Under the pieces are notes generated by a model that was given only the letters and a program-made list of their open reading frames with translations, had not been told where the DNA came from and made no database searches. Source: Arsenophonus sp052174135 (GTDB lineage Bacteria > Pseudomonadota > Gammaproteobacteria > Enterobacterales > Enterobacteriaceae). Taken from it: a DNA stretch of 64,000 bases. The stretch spans positions 124,001-188,000 of the forward strand of contig JBQMRZ010000004.1 in the NCBI GenBank assembly GCA_052174135.1, given 5' to 3'. The translations under genes and the position numbers were made by a program. The first letter of the stretch is position 1, and each line of letters begins with the position of its first letter. Of this stretch, positions 19,689-31,209 are shown piece by piece.

Positions 19689-19835
19689 TTAATGGATTAA
19701 AAGTAATATATACGTCCACTTAAATAAGTATAAATATAATTATAAATAGTTAATAACATTTTAATTTTAAAGTAAATTTAAAACAAGTTAATAAACTTTA
19801 TAGTTTAAAGCTGTATTAAAGATTAGATAAATTTG

Positions 19836-19909
19836 TGCGTCCAAGTGGACTTGAACCACCGACCACCATCATGTCAAAATGGTACTCTAACCAACTGAGC
19901 TATGGACGC
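19836..19909 (-). tRNA. valV: tRNA-Val (anticodon GAC)
   Basis: Reads GUC and GUU valine codons. 74 nt with a full 7-bp acceptor stem GCGTCCA/TGGACGC, D arm GCTC/GAGT with one G-U pair, anticodon stem CCATT/GATGG around TTGACAT, and T stem GGTGG/CCACT. It matches E. coli valV/valW closely. CCA is not encoded. In E. coli valV/valW lie next to mdtK and ribE (ribC); ribE follows here too, with mdtK lost. Confidence 0.95.
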
Positions 19910-20764
19910 AATAAAAATTATATAGTGATAATTTAAAAGAAATAAATATTAACGAGTAATTCCTATTCTAGCAAGGAAAATACAATTTTATTGTTTAATT
20001 GCTTATTATAATTTTATTTAAAATAAATAATATTTTTTGATTTCTATATTTTATATTTATTTAATAAAATAAATATTTAATTAAATATTATAATATAAAT
20101 TTAAGTTATTAATGTTAAAGGTATAAAATATAATAAGAATATTGTCAATAGTAACTAATGCTGTTAAGTTAATAATAAAATCAATTCAAAAAAATAGTTT
20201 TAATATTTAGAAAAATGAAACTAGATAATTTAATTAAGTGACGTATTAATAGGATTATCATAATAGTATGCAATAATAATAAAAAATAATGAAGACTAAA
20301 AAATATCTTCATAGTACTGTATAATTTGTGATCTTCAGTTACATGAAGTAGTTCTTAAATATAATAGGTAGTATAATGATAATATAATTCTAAAGATAAT
20401 AGAATTACTTTTAGATTATAATTATAGATTAATTCAATTTTTTTTTAAAATACTCTAAGAGTTGAATTGTAATAAAATATTCTTAATCTTAAGATATTAT
20501 TGATATAAATAAATATTTTATATTTTAAATTAAAATACTATTTAATTCATAACTTAATTATAATAATTGTTATTATATCAAAAAAACAAAAAAATACAAA
20601 CAAATTAAAAAATATAAATTTAAAGCTTTTGATATTTTATTGCCATAAATAATAGCTAATAACTTTATCATCAAAGATAAATTAAAAAATACTTTAAAGA
20701 AACAAATAGAACTAATAGGTAAGCGCAAAAATATGAATATATATTTTGATAAATAAAAGTTTAA

Positions 20765-20807
20765 ATAAATCATAATTATTTATTAAAAATAAATAATTAT
20801 GATTTAT
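20765..20807. repeat. Perfect 19-bp hairpin, 5-base loop
   Basis: Arms 20765-20783 and 20789-20807 are exact reverse complements (including two G-C pairs) around TAAAA. It has no flanking T run, so it is not a classical terminator. Confidence 0.85.
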
Positions 20808-21045
20808 AAATGATAGATATAGCGTGTATAGTACGCATAAAATAACATAGCAAAATATATCGAAAAAAAATATTTTAAAATAAACATATCAAGTGATAAC
20901 TGCTATTTTAAAATACATATAGATATAACCTAATTTATAGCACTATTAATAAATAAATTAAGAAATAAATATATTTTTTTTAAAAGTTTTTTAAAAAAAT
21001 ATATAAAATAAATAGAAAATAATATAAATATCATTATGTTAATAA

Positions 21046-21074
21046 TTTTTATACCCCTTGAGAAGGTATAAAAA
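21046..21074. terminator. Symmetric hairpin, bidirectional terminator-like
   Basis: Arms TTTTTATACC (21046-21055) and GGTATAAAAA (21065-21074) flank CCTTGAGAA, within which CCTT/AAGG can also pair. The stem carries A/T runs on both sides, the shape of a two-way intrinsic terminator, about 200 bp before ribE. Confidence 0.5.
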
Positions 21075-21273
21075 ATAATATAATTGCATATCTCATTAAA
21101 AATAAATAAAAACATAAAAATTAGTTCTTTAATAACTTTATTATTATATTAGTTTTTATAAAATTTTAATTAGGTAAAACTACTTCTATATCTATGGTTT
21201 TTATAGTGTTTTTAAGTATAACTAACATAGAATGATATAGAATCATATTTTATTAAAGTTTGGAAGTCAATAT

Positions 21274-21903
21274 ATGTTCACAGGTATTATAAAAGGAAAA
21301 GGAATATTAGTTTCTGTAAAAGAAATGATTAATTTTCGTACTTGTACAATTCAGTTTCCTAATGAGTTATTAACTGATTTAGAAATAGGGGCTTCTATTT
21401 CTAGTAATGGATGTTGTTTATCTGTCATCAATATTAATGAAAATAAAGTGAGTTTTGATTTGATGAAAGAGACCTTACAACTAACAAACTTGTGTAGTTT
21501 AAAGCTAGGAGATATAGTAAATTTAGAAAGATCGATAAAATATGGTGATGAAATTGGGGGACATCTCATGTCTGGTCATATTATTACTACAGCGAAAATA
21601 GTTAAAATTTTTAAAAGTGAAAATAATTTACAAATTTGGTTTTATATACATAATAAAGAATTAATGAAATATATCTTACATAAAGGATTTATCGGAATTG
21701 ATGGAATTAGCTTAACAGTAGGAAATGTAATTAATAATCAATTTTGCGTTCATCTTATTCCTGAAACAATAGTGCGTACTACGATTGCAAAAAAACGTCT
21801 TGGTAAAAAGGTTAATATTGAAATTGATGTCAATACACAAGCAATAGTTGATACCGTTGAACGAGTTATGATACAAAAATACAGTAATAAAGAGTTTACT
21901 TAA
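21274..21903 (+). CDS. ribE: Riboflavin synthase, alpha chain
   Basis: Dismutates two 6,7-dimethyl-8-ribityllumazine molecules to riboflavin and the pyrimidine precursor; last step of vitamin B2 synthesis (called ribC in E. coli maps). 209 residues against 213. It has both lumazine-binding repeats: MFTGII plus NGCCLSV and GGHLMSGH in the first, GFIGIDGISLTVG and FCVHLIPETI in the second. GGAAG precedes the ATG. It stands alone. Retention fits a symbiont that makes riboflavin for itself or its host, though the other rib genes are not in this window. Confidence 0.97.
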   Translation: MFTGIIKGKGILVSVKEMINFRTCTIQFPNELLTDLEIGASISSNGCCLSVININENKVSFDLMKETLQLTNLCSLKLGDIVNLERSIKYGDEIGGHLMSGHIITTAKIVKIFKSENNLQIWFYIHNKELMKYILHKGFIGIDGISLTVGNVINNQFCVHLIPETIVRTTIAKKRLGKKVNIEIDVNTQAIVDTVERVMIQKYSNKEFT

Positions 21904-23913
21904 ATATTAATAATCTTTATTACTATATTTTAATTGAATTAAAATGATCACTAAAAGTAAAAATAAATCTGATAATAATCAATAAAAATATTTTTTATTC
22001 TTAATATAATAAATAATTTTATAATTTAATTTTTATTCTTAGTTTATTTATTTATTATTAATAAATATATTACAAATAATTTTGCATATAAACTTACAAT
22101 GATTTTATTAAAAATGCATTTTAGCATTAAATTAAATAATTAACTTATTTTTTTATTTTTTATTAAAAATAAATATTAAATTTAATGAAATTTACTTATT
22201 CATGATTAAAGATGAAATAATTTAATAATATGAATTATATATTTTTAATTATATATTATTAATATTAATCATCATTTACTAAGAATTGATATAATTAATG
22301 TTCATAAAATGAAATATTGAGTATTATGTAAAATAAAATGATTTATTATTTTAAATAAAAAGTAATTAAGTAATTTAAAATAGATTCAATTTATGATGTT
22401 TTTAATATTGCATGTATCTAAAAAGTTTTATATGTGAATCATAAAATATTTTAAATCAATCAATCTTTATTTGATAATAGTTTATTTTATATAATATAGA
22501 ATAAAGAAAATATTTTATAATATTTATTATGTTGCTTTTAATCATCTCTGTAATAAAAAAAAATTAATATCGAATTAATAATTGATAATAATTAAACGTA
22601 AAGAGTTATCTCAATTTATCGAAAAACTTATCAATAACTAAAATATATTCAATAAGATTAAATATATTTTAACAGTTTTTAAAATTTTGTGTTTACTAAA
22701 ATATAATTAACAATTTGTAATTAAAAAAAATAATCAAAACATTGATTAAATTAATAAAACAATTTTCATTATTTAATATAATAACATATGCATTAAAAAA
22801 TATTATATTTAATAATCCTCTATATCTATAGAACTAAAATTTTTAATCTGTTCGCTAGATGAATAATTAATATTTTCACAAAAGTATTATTATCATAAAG
22901 TATATCAAATAATTATTATTGATAATTAAAAATTTCTTTTATTTTATATTTAAAATAAGGAGATAACTAAAAATCGTTAATGTTAATAATAATTAATTTA
23001 TTATATAGTTTTAGGCTAACTTTTCTTTTTTAACATTAAAGAATTTTTATAACTAATAACTTTCTGTATTATTTTAATCGTGAAAATAATATCTAAGTTA
23101 CAATAATTATAATTAATGAAATAATATCTTCTAAGATAGTTGTATAATAAATCATAATTATTATTAATACTTAATAAGTAAAATCATTATATTCTTTTTA
23201 AAAAAAAGTATTTAAAAGTATTGAAACATTATAGTATTTCTTTGAAGATTATAATCTTTATTATATGTATTTTGATTGATGACACTTAAATTATTAACCT
23301 GTTTTTTATTAACATATTAGAAATAGGTTTATTGTTTATTCATATTACTATCTGAATTTTATGCAAAATTAATTTATTTTTATCAAAAAAATAATTATTT
23401 CTACTTAACTTAATAATTTTTTATAAATAAATGATTAATTAGATACAATAAGTAAATTAATAGATTCAGTCTAATTAATATTCAAATTATTTGTTTATAA
23501 GCATGCCATGAGAATAATTTAGATATTTAATAGATCTAAAATAATTGTTTTTTATTTCTTTAGTAATAGAAATTAATTTTATTAAATATATTAAATATAA
23601 TATTAATTCATATTTTTTAGTTTTACTAAAACTTATATTACTTTTATTTAAAAATTATTTTTTTTAATAAAAAATAGCTAATAATCAAATTATTAATAAA
23701 TTTATTATTCTATTTTAATTTTTATACACGTAGCATTAATCAATATTATGATATTTAATTATTTTATTAGTTATTTTATAAATAATATAGTAACATAAAA
23801 TTATAAATATATTTTACTTACTAATCTTAATTTTATTATTAATAATTGTATTTTATTTTAATTAACATAATATGATAAAAATGAATTATTAAAAGCATTA
23901 AAAATAATATTAA
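21904..23913. other. Gene-free gap between ribE and argS
   Basis: 2 kb of very AT-rich DNA between two convergent genes. I see no coding frame, RNA gene or strong hairpin. Confidence 0.6.
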
Positions 23914-25644
23914 TTACATTCTTTCTACTGTTTGAATTCCTAATGTATTTAAACCAATTTTTAATGTTTTTTTTGTCAGTAAAGATAATTTTAATCGACT
24001 TTCTTTTAATATGTTATTTTCTGCATTTAAAATTGGACAATGTTCATAAAAACTAGAAAATAAACAAGCTATATTATATAAATAAGCACACATAATATGT
24101 GGTAATCCCTCACGAGCAACGGTTAATATTGTTTCTTCAAATTGCAATAGACGTGTCGCCAAAGCTTGTTCATATTTATTTGTTAAAATTATTTGTTCAG
24201 TTAACTCTTCTGGATTAATATTAGCCCGTTTAAAAATAGAAACAACTCGAGTATAAGCATATTGCATATAAGGAGCGGTATTACCATCAAAAGTTATCAT
24301 GTTATCTAAGTTAAAAATATAGTCAGTAGTACGATTTTTTGACAGATCAGCATATTTTATTGCGCCAATAGCAACTGCCTGAATAATTGATTTTAATTCT
24401 TTCTCTGGAATAGTTGTTTTTTTTTGGCGAATAAGATGATCAGCTCGCTCAATCGCCTCATTAAGCAAAGTATTGAGTTGGATAGTTTCGCCAGTTCGAG
24501 TTTTAAATGGTTTACCATTTTTATCTTTCATCATACCAAACGCATGATGTTCTAATAACAATGTATTTGGAATATAACCAGCTTTACGTGCAATAGCCCA
24601 AACTTGAATAAAATGTTGATGTTGTCGTGAGTCTGTATAATATAGTACACGATCAGCATGTAATCTTTCATAACGGTATTTTATACAAGCAATATCTGTT
24701 GTAGTATAGAGATAACCTCCATCTTTTTTTTGAATGATAACTCCAATAGGATTACCATCTTTATTTTTAAATTCATCTAAATAAACAACTATAGCAGACT
24801 TATTTTTAATAGCTAATCCTTTAGCTATTAAATCAGCCACAATATCAGGCAACATATCATTATATAAGCTTTCAGCCATTATATCACCTTCAGTCAACGT
24901 GATATTTAAACGATTATAAATTTGTTGATTTTGTTTCATGGTAATATGAACTAATTTTCGCCAAATTTTACGACAATATTTATCACCAGATTGTAATTTA
25001 ATTACATAATTACGAGAAAGTTTAGAAAATTTTTCATCTTCATCATAATATTTTTTGGCTTTACAATAAAACCCTTCCAAATCAGATAAAGTTATATCGA
25101 TAATATTTTCTTGTTTAATTTTTTCTAGATAAGCAATTAGCATGCCAAATTGTGTGCCCCAATCTCCGATATGATTTGCACGAATTATTTTATGACCTAA
25201 AAATTCTAATGTTCTAGCGATAGCATCGCCAATAATAGTAGAACGCAAATGGCCAACATGCATTTGTTTGGCTATATTTGGAGAAGAATAGTCAATAATA
25301 ATAGTTAGTGGCATAACTGTAGTAATAGCTAACTTCTCATGCTGTAGAGTGAGTTCAATATGTTTAGCAATCCATTGCTTATCAAGAAAAATATTAATAA
25401 AACCAGCTCCAGCTATTTCAACTTTACTAGCAATATCCTTTAGATTTAATAAACATAGAATTTTTTCAGCTAATTGACGCGGAGGAATGCCAATTTTCTT
25501 GGCTGCGGACATAATACCGTTAGATTGGTAATCGCCGAATTTTGTTTTTGTTGAATAAGACACATTTGCTTGGCTACCTTTAGGGGCTCCTGCAGCAATT
25601 AATGCATCATTAATTTTTTTTGAGAGAAAAGCCTGAATATTCAC
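23914..25644 (-). CDS. argS: Arginyl-tRNA synthetase
   Basis: Class-I synthetase charging tRNA-Arg. 576 residues (E. coli 577). The start is a GTG in an AGGTGAAT context and the protein begins MNIQAFLSKKINDALIAAGAP, matching E. coli MNIQALLSEK. It has the N-terminal tRNA-contact domain, the class-I signature HVGH in MHVGHLRSTIIGDA, and the family's GDWGTQFGMLIA and DYIFNLDNMITFDGNTAPYMQYAYTR stretches; like E. coli ArgS it lacks a canonical KMSKS. The C-terminal end is exact (LGIQTVERM). It is in the same relative position to cmoB, cmoA and aspS as in E. coli. Confidence 0.98.
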   Translation of the reverse strand: MNIQAFLSKKINDALIAAGAPKGSQANVSYSTKTKFGDYQSNGIMSAAKKIGIPPRQLAEKILCLLNLKDIASKVEIAGAGFINIFLDKQWIAKHIELTLQHEKLAITTVMPLTIIIDYSSPNIAKQMHVGHLRSTIIGDAIARTLEFLGHKIIRANHIGDWGTQFGMLIAYLEKIKQENIIDITLSDLEGFYCKAKKYYDEDEKFSKLSRNYVIKLQSGDKYCRKIWRKLVHITMKQNQQIYNRLNITLTEGDIMAESLYNDMLPDIVADLIAKGLAIKNKSAIVVYLDEFKNKDGNPIGVIIQKKDGGYLYTTTDIACIKYRYERLHADRVLYYTDSRQHQHFIQVWAIARKAGYIPNTLLLEHHAFGMMKDKNGKPFKTRTGETIQLNTLLNEAIERADHLIRQKKTTIPEKELKSIIQAVAIGAIKYADLSKNRTTDYIFNLDNMITFDGNTAPYMQYAYTRVVSIFKRANINPEELTEQIILTNKYEQALATRLLQFEETILTVAREGLPHIMCAYLYNIACLFSSFYEHCPILNAENNILKESRLKLSLLTKKTLKIGLNTLGIQTVERM

Positions 25645-27520
25645 CTGATTACCTTTAATTATAAAGATATTTGTTATGTTCGACTCATTAAAATATAACT
25701 ACAGCTATGAAGATTATAATGAAATAGCTTCTTTCGTCATAATTAACTATTAATGTTAAATAATTTTAAATTAAATTTATTTAATATTTTACTGGATTAT
25801 AATAGAACATTTTTTGTTTAACTTTAAAGAGTTATACGAGGTTTAAATATTTTTTCTTATTAAATTAATTTAAAAAAAACAGGTTATATATTATTTTTTT
25901 ATTTTTTAATTTAAAAATTTATTTTAATAAAAAATTAAAAATATATTGAAAATATTTTATTAATAATTAATGTTATTTAACAGAAACATTCTTTTTTTTT
26001 GAAAAGTAATTATTGATTAATTTTTGTTAATAATTACTATTTTATAGTAAATATTAATTATTAACAAATAAATGAAAAATAAAAATATTTAATTTTAACT
26101 AAATATCAAAAAAAAATCTAATTTTTTGCTATTTTATTTAATATGTATTAATTATCTAAAATTTATTGCAGATCACGTTATTTTTTATCTAAATCTTAAT
26201 TAAAAGAAATTAACTTTTAAGTATTTTCTTAAAAAATATAGATGGATCAAATATTTTTATTCATCTAATTAAAGAGTTATCTAGAAATATAATTTCCTAT
26301 ATTTTTTCTAAAATAATCATTTTAAATTTTAATATAAATACAATTGATTAATAAAAATGTAAAATATAATTTAAGATTTAATTATCGATTAATTATTTTT
26401 CTTAAATAAATATAATAATTTATATTTGATTAACGTGTTATACTAAACATATTGTAAACACTCAATTTTTTTCAAAACTAAATCTATAAATAATAGAATT
26501 TAGTAATTATAATATAAATATATTTATACTTATATTTTAATTATTTATAATTAACTATATCTCTATTTTATGATAAAAATAAAAAATAATGATTAAAAAT
26601 TAACCACTATAAAAGATAGATTATAAATTATAAAATAATTTATTAGTTCAAGTAATAATTACATTATTAATTATGCTAATTATTTGATTCATAACTGCTA
26701 ATAATACTTAGCATTCTACTCTAGAATAAAAATCAAATATTTAAATTTAAAGGAAATACATATATATTATTAAATTAAATATAATTGATGATATTAAATA
26801 TTTTTAGAATAGCTTAATGTTAAAAAGACGTTATATGATATACATCATTTAGTTATAAAAATATTTAATTGATAAAATGCAAGAATTAAGTTATTAAGAA
26901 TATAATTTTTCATTTTAACTATAACAATATTATTCGTATGGTGAAATATAAATATTTAATGGTGTGAGAAAAAATAAATTAAAAGTTAAATAACTTATTA
27001 TGATTAAAGTTAATTGTATCAAAATTTAATGATTAGATAAAATCTAATAAATTAGATATTTATTGGTATTACTAAAGATTTTTAAAATAAGTTATTTTAA
27101 AAATCAATAAAATGTGTGAATAACATTGATTTTAGTTTCTAAAAAACATTAATAGTATATTAAAGTAATTTTAAATTAATGATACAGGCTATAATTTATA
27201 TATTAAGTATTTTTTTTAACAAAAAAATATTTTAAACATTAAGATAATAAATTTTTATATATTATTCAAATATTTATAAATAAAAAGGACTCTAAAAATA
27301 AAAAAATTTTACTAAATTTATATAAAACTAAATATATCCTAGATATTTATAAATATAAATAAAAATGTAAGAATTTTATTCTCTATTAAAATTAAGATTT
27401 CTTTTCAAGTTTAGATAACGTACATCATTATTTAGCATAATTCATTCATAATAACAAATATGAACTACATAAAAATTACTTTATTAATTAATACTCAATC
27501 ATTAATTAATTGTTCAATGT

Positions 27521-27560
27521 TTTTAATAAAAAAATATTTTAAAATATTTTTTTATTAAAA
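27521..27560. repeat. 40-bp perfect palindrome without spacer
   Basis: Arms 27521-27540 and 27541-27560 are exact reverse complements. The sequence is only A and T, but 20 consecutive pairs with no spacer is far beyond ordinary local symmetry. Confidence 0.85.
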
Positions 27561-28191
27561 GATAGAATAATATTCTTACTATAAACGAATAATGCTATAG
27601 TTCTATCATTGAATATCCATTATAATGGTAATGTTTTTTATTTTTAATTATTTTATAGAATCATTTTTTGTTTCTAATATTTTCAACAAATTTCTATATA
27701 ATTATGACAAGAAATTAATTTAAAATATCTATAATATGATTATAGCTGTATTTATTACCAATAAAACTTTAACACCAAATTATTTTATCACCCTTAAGAG
27801 ATTAACTTTTATTAACAATCTATAAAACAGAATACATCATATATAAGTATAATAATATAATTAATTATATTTATCATCTTACTATATATCTTGAAAATAT
27901 TCTTAAATCATTAACTTAAATGAAATTATGATAATTATTAATATTTTAGTTAGTTACATAAATTTATTTTAGAGTATTTTATATTAGTTAATCATTCTAA
28001 TTAATATTATTAATTTAATTTTTTATGATATACATAAAATTTTTAAATTTATAATAACCAAATTTAACAATATTAATACATAGTTCATATGTTTTTTTAC
28101 TTTGTTGTAACACAAGAAAAGATAGATTATTTTTTTTAATTAATTATTTATTTATATTGAAAACTGCTTTAATTTAATGATTTTTAAGTAG

Positions 28192-28227
28192 AGATAAGAT
28201 GTGTTAATAAACACATACCTCTTATCT
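28192..28227. other. Bulged hairpin, possible RNA structure
   Basis: AGATAAGA-TGTGTT (28192-28205) pairs with AACACA-tacc-TCTTATCT (28210-28227), loop AATA, with a 4-base bulge on the 3' side. It lies at the edge of a patch (about 28180-28320) that is less AT-rich than its surroundings. I could not identify an RNA family. Confidence 0.35.
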
Positions 28228-29056
28228 TATTATTTGTCACGCATGTATCTTTAATATATACTTATCTACTTGTATGTGAATCATCATAATAATGATGAAT
28301 AGCATAAGCATAAGATTATGATACTTGTTTGATATTCTTTATATTCATATGGATATAAAAATTGTAATCAATGTTATTATTTTAAATTTTATTTAATCAT
28401 TAAACCTCTTTTTGAATCACTTTAATTTATGAAACAATAATAATATAATCATATTTTTATTTTTTATTCATCCTACCTATATACTAATTTATTTCTTTAT
28501 ACTCAATAAGTTACTAATTTATAGGATAGAATAGTAACAGATGATAATTAATTTTTATTTATTTCATTAGATTAAAAATATCTTTCACTACATAAGTTAC
28601 TGGTGTTCTAGGTATTATATTCTATTACTTCAATTAGACTTTTGGTTAATAAATTTTGATTTTTTAAAAGATTACTAAGATATATCATAATTAAGTTATG
28701 ACTTTAATATTATCGTAATTTAACTATTGTTTTTAAAAAAAACCTTGATTATATTAATAATTATATTTTGTAATATATTAAAAGATATGGTTTATACCGA
28801 ATTTAATAAATCATTTAAGACAATATTAAAAAATGATTAATTTAATTTTTTTCAAAACTGAACCTTAAAAAATTAATTTTTATATTATCAATAATTTTTA
28901 TTGTTTAAAACAACATTTATATCTCATTCTTAATTTTGATAAATTTAATTTAATATATTTTTCTTTATTCTCCTAATCTTCGCCTAATTTTTATCTTTCA
29001 TCTTCAATATTAATGCGCTATATTACATCTTAAATTACTTTATAGATAATTCTAAG

Positions 29057-29081
29057 GATACTAATAATTAATGTTAGTATC
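29057..29081 (+). terminator. Weak terminator-like hairpin
   Basis: GATACTAA (29057-29064) pairs with TTAGTATC (29074-29081), followed seven bases later by TTTTT. No intact gene precedes it on the plus strand. Confidence 0.3.
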
Positions 29082-30232
29082 AGTTAATTTTTATCTTGAG
29101 AATTATACTAATCAGATGATCTTTAATATTAAAAAGTAATTTTTTCTTGGTTTATTTTTTCAAAATCTTTGATATATGCTTTATTACGATTTTTTATACT
29201 TATATATTCATAAAATATAGTCTATTTTTTTGTTATCTCGCCTAAAACATCACTTTATAAAAAATATAGATTAGAATACAATATTTCTAATTAATTATCA
29301 ATAATCTCAAAATTCAAAAGAACTATCAAGTTAGTAAAAAAACTTAAAAATAGTTATAGATTTTATAGATAAAATTTAAATCAAACTAATATAGTCATTT
29401 TTTTATTCTATTTTTCTTAATATAAAAATTATATTTTTAAGATTAATTTATAATTGTAATTTTGCTCCAGTGATAGCGCAGAAAATTTTAGTATTTTGAT
29501 AATTTTATTTTGTAATTTAGATGCTTTTTTATTGATAAATTTTATCAAAAGATATGATTACAATTTAAATAGTATTTATTTATTAATTTAGTAGTTTAAT
29601 TCTTATATTTAGAGAAAGAATCTCTGAAAAACAATAATTGCTATTTATTTTATTTTAAGATTAATATATTTTATCATTAGTTAATTTAATTTAAAAAATT
29701 TTTATTGATAGTAAAATACTAGATAATTTATTTTTTTATAAAAATTTTTTGAATATTTATAATTTTTTAATATAAAACTAAGTTTAATAAACATTATTTA
29801 TATTTTATTTAAAAATAATTAATCTATAATTTAATTATGCATTAAGTTAAATATATTATTATGATATTTTAAATTAAAATGACATATTGATATATTATAT
29901 AAATATAATTCATAATAATTATTTGATAATATTGTATTATTTCCATTGTATTTAATATTTTTAGTTTTAAATAATTTTATATTCAGATCAGGAAACATAA
30001 TATTATATATATTAATTTATAATTCTAATAAACAGAATATAGAATTATTTTTATTTCATTAAAATAAATAAATATGTTATTTAATGAAATTAAAATTAAT
30101 CAATTATTATAATGCCCACTGATCTAGAATCATTAAATTTACAGAAAATTATTGATGAAAAATTTATTAAATATAACCAATTAATAGTACTGTCAAATTT
30201 AACATAATAACAAATAATAAATATTGTTATGT

Positions 30233-31204
30233 TTATTTTTTTGTAGCAATTAAAATAGCACGTAAAGGAGCAGGATAACCTTCAATTGTTAAATGAATAT
30301 TATTTGGATCAAGAAAATTTTCTAATGATTCTGTTTCCATCCAAGATGTTTTTCTTTGTTCTTTTGTAGTTATTATTGTTTGATCCACAATATGTACATT
30401 TAAAAAATCACATTTTTCTAGCCATATTTTAAGCATTTTTGCTGATGGAATAAAATAGATATTACGCATTTTAGCATAACTATTATTAGGTATTAAGCAT
30501 TGGTTTTCATCACCTTCAATAACTAAACTTTCAAGTACTAATTCACCACCTGAAACTAATTGATTTTTTAATCGATAAATATGTTCTAACGGTGAACACT
30601 GATGATAAAGTACACCCATTGAAAATACAGTATCAAAAGCAGCTAGTGTTGGAAGTTGTTCAATGCCTAATGGTAGCAAATGTGCTTGTTGATTATTTCC
30701 AATTAATTTACGTATAGCTTCAAACTGATATAAAAATAATTGAGTTGGATCAATGCCAATAACAATTTTTGCGCCCTCCCCAACCATTCTCCACATGTAA
30801 TAACCATTTCCGCAACCAACATCAAGTACCTGTTTATTTATTAATGATGAAAGATAAGGTAATATACGTTTCCATTTCAAGTCAGAACGCCACTCGGAAT
30901 CAATATTAATACCATAAAGAGAAAAAATGCCTTTACGCCATGGCATCAGAGTTTTTAATAGATAAGTGATTTGTTTTTTATCTTTCAAGAAAAGTGGAAA
31001 TTTATTTTTGGCGATTATTGCAGTTTTTAACTCTAAATAAGTTGGTGTTATATTTGGTAGATTTTGTACTGTTTTTTGCCAATGTTTAAATTGCTTATAT
31101 TGATGTTTTTTTTTCCATTGTTTAATTTGTAATGGTAGGCTTTCCAACCAATGACTAAGTGACCCTACTGCAATTTTTTTATAAAAATGACTAAAATCTA
31201 TCAT
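30233..31204 (-). CDS. cmoB: tRNA U34 carboxymethyltransferase CmoB
   Basis: Transfers the carboxymethyl group of carboxy-S-adenosylmethionine to 5-hydroxyuridine 34, making cmo5U in tRNAs that read four-codon boxes. 323 residues as in E. coli. The AdoMet-like fold shows VLDVGCGNGYYMWRM and the family's FSMGVLYHQCSPLEHI stretch, and the C-terminal WMETESLENFLDPNN is typical. It starts five bases after the cmoA stop, and its ribosome site (AAGGA) lies in the last cmoA codons, so the pair is coupled. Confidence 0.98.
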   Translation of the reverse strand: MIDFSHFYKKIAVGSLSHWLESLPLQIKQWKKKHQYKQFKHWQKTVQNLPNITPTYLELKTAIIAKNKFPLFLKDKKQITYLLKTLMPWRKGIFSLYGINIDSEWRSDLKWKRILPYLSSLINKQVLDVGCGNGYYMWRMVGEGAKIVIGIDPTQLFLYQFEAIRKLIGNNQQAHLLPLGIEQLPTLAAFDTVFSMGVLYHQCSPLEHIYRLKNQLVSGGELVLESLVIEGDENQCLIPNNSYAKMRNIYFIPSAKMLKIWLEKCDFLNVHIVDQTIITTKEQRKTSWMETESLENFLDPNNIHLTIEGYPAPLRAILIATKK

Positions 31205-31209
31205 TACTT

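Larger units (their letters stand above)
19910..21273. other. Decayed gap at the mdtK/ydhQ position
   Basis: 1.36 kb between tRNA-Val and ribE, where E. coli has ydhQ and mdtK. No gene could be traced; short open frames on the minus strand are poly-Phe/Ile/Lys/Asn artefacts of base composition. It contains two strong hairpins, at 20765-20807 and 21046-21074. Confidence 0.6.
25645..30232. other. Longest gene-free gap (argS to cmoB)
   Basis: 4.6 kb with no intact gene; E. coli has yecM, cutC, torY and torZ here. I could not firmly trace any of them. It holds a 40-bp perfect palindrome at 27521-27560, a bulged hairpin at 28192-28227 in a less AT-rich patch, an 8-bp hairpin with a following T run at 29057-29081, a stop-broken acidic frame on the minus strand near 28975-29030 and a short GC-richer patch at 29462-29482. 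Confidence 0.65.

Noticed and set aside
20573..21115. Minus-strand open frames of 61-66 codons
   Set aside because: Composed almost only of Phe, Leu, Ile, Lys, Asn, Tyr and Ser as expected of random AT-rich DNA; no ribosome site and no family resemblance.
29462..29600. Possible cutC remnant: plus strand reads CSSDSAEN..., a little like the CutC HSSAGAW region, and the minus strand reads SALSLEQN, a little like CALTAQQN
   Set aside because: Only a few residues match in either direction, the two readings contradict each other, and no other CutC motif is found at the right distance.
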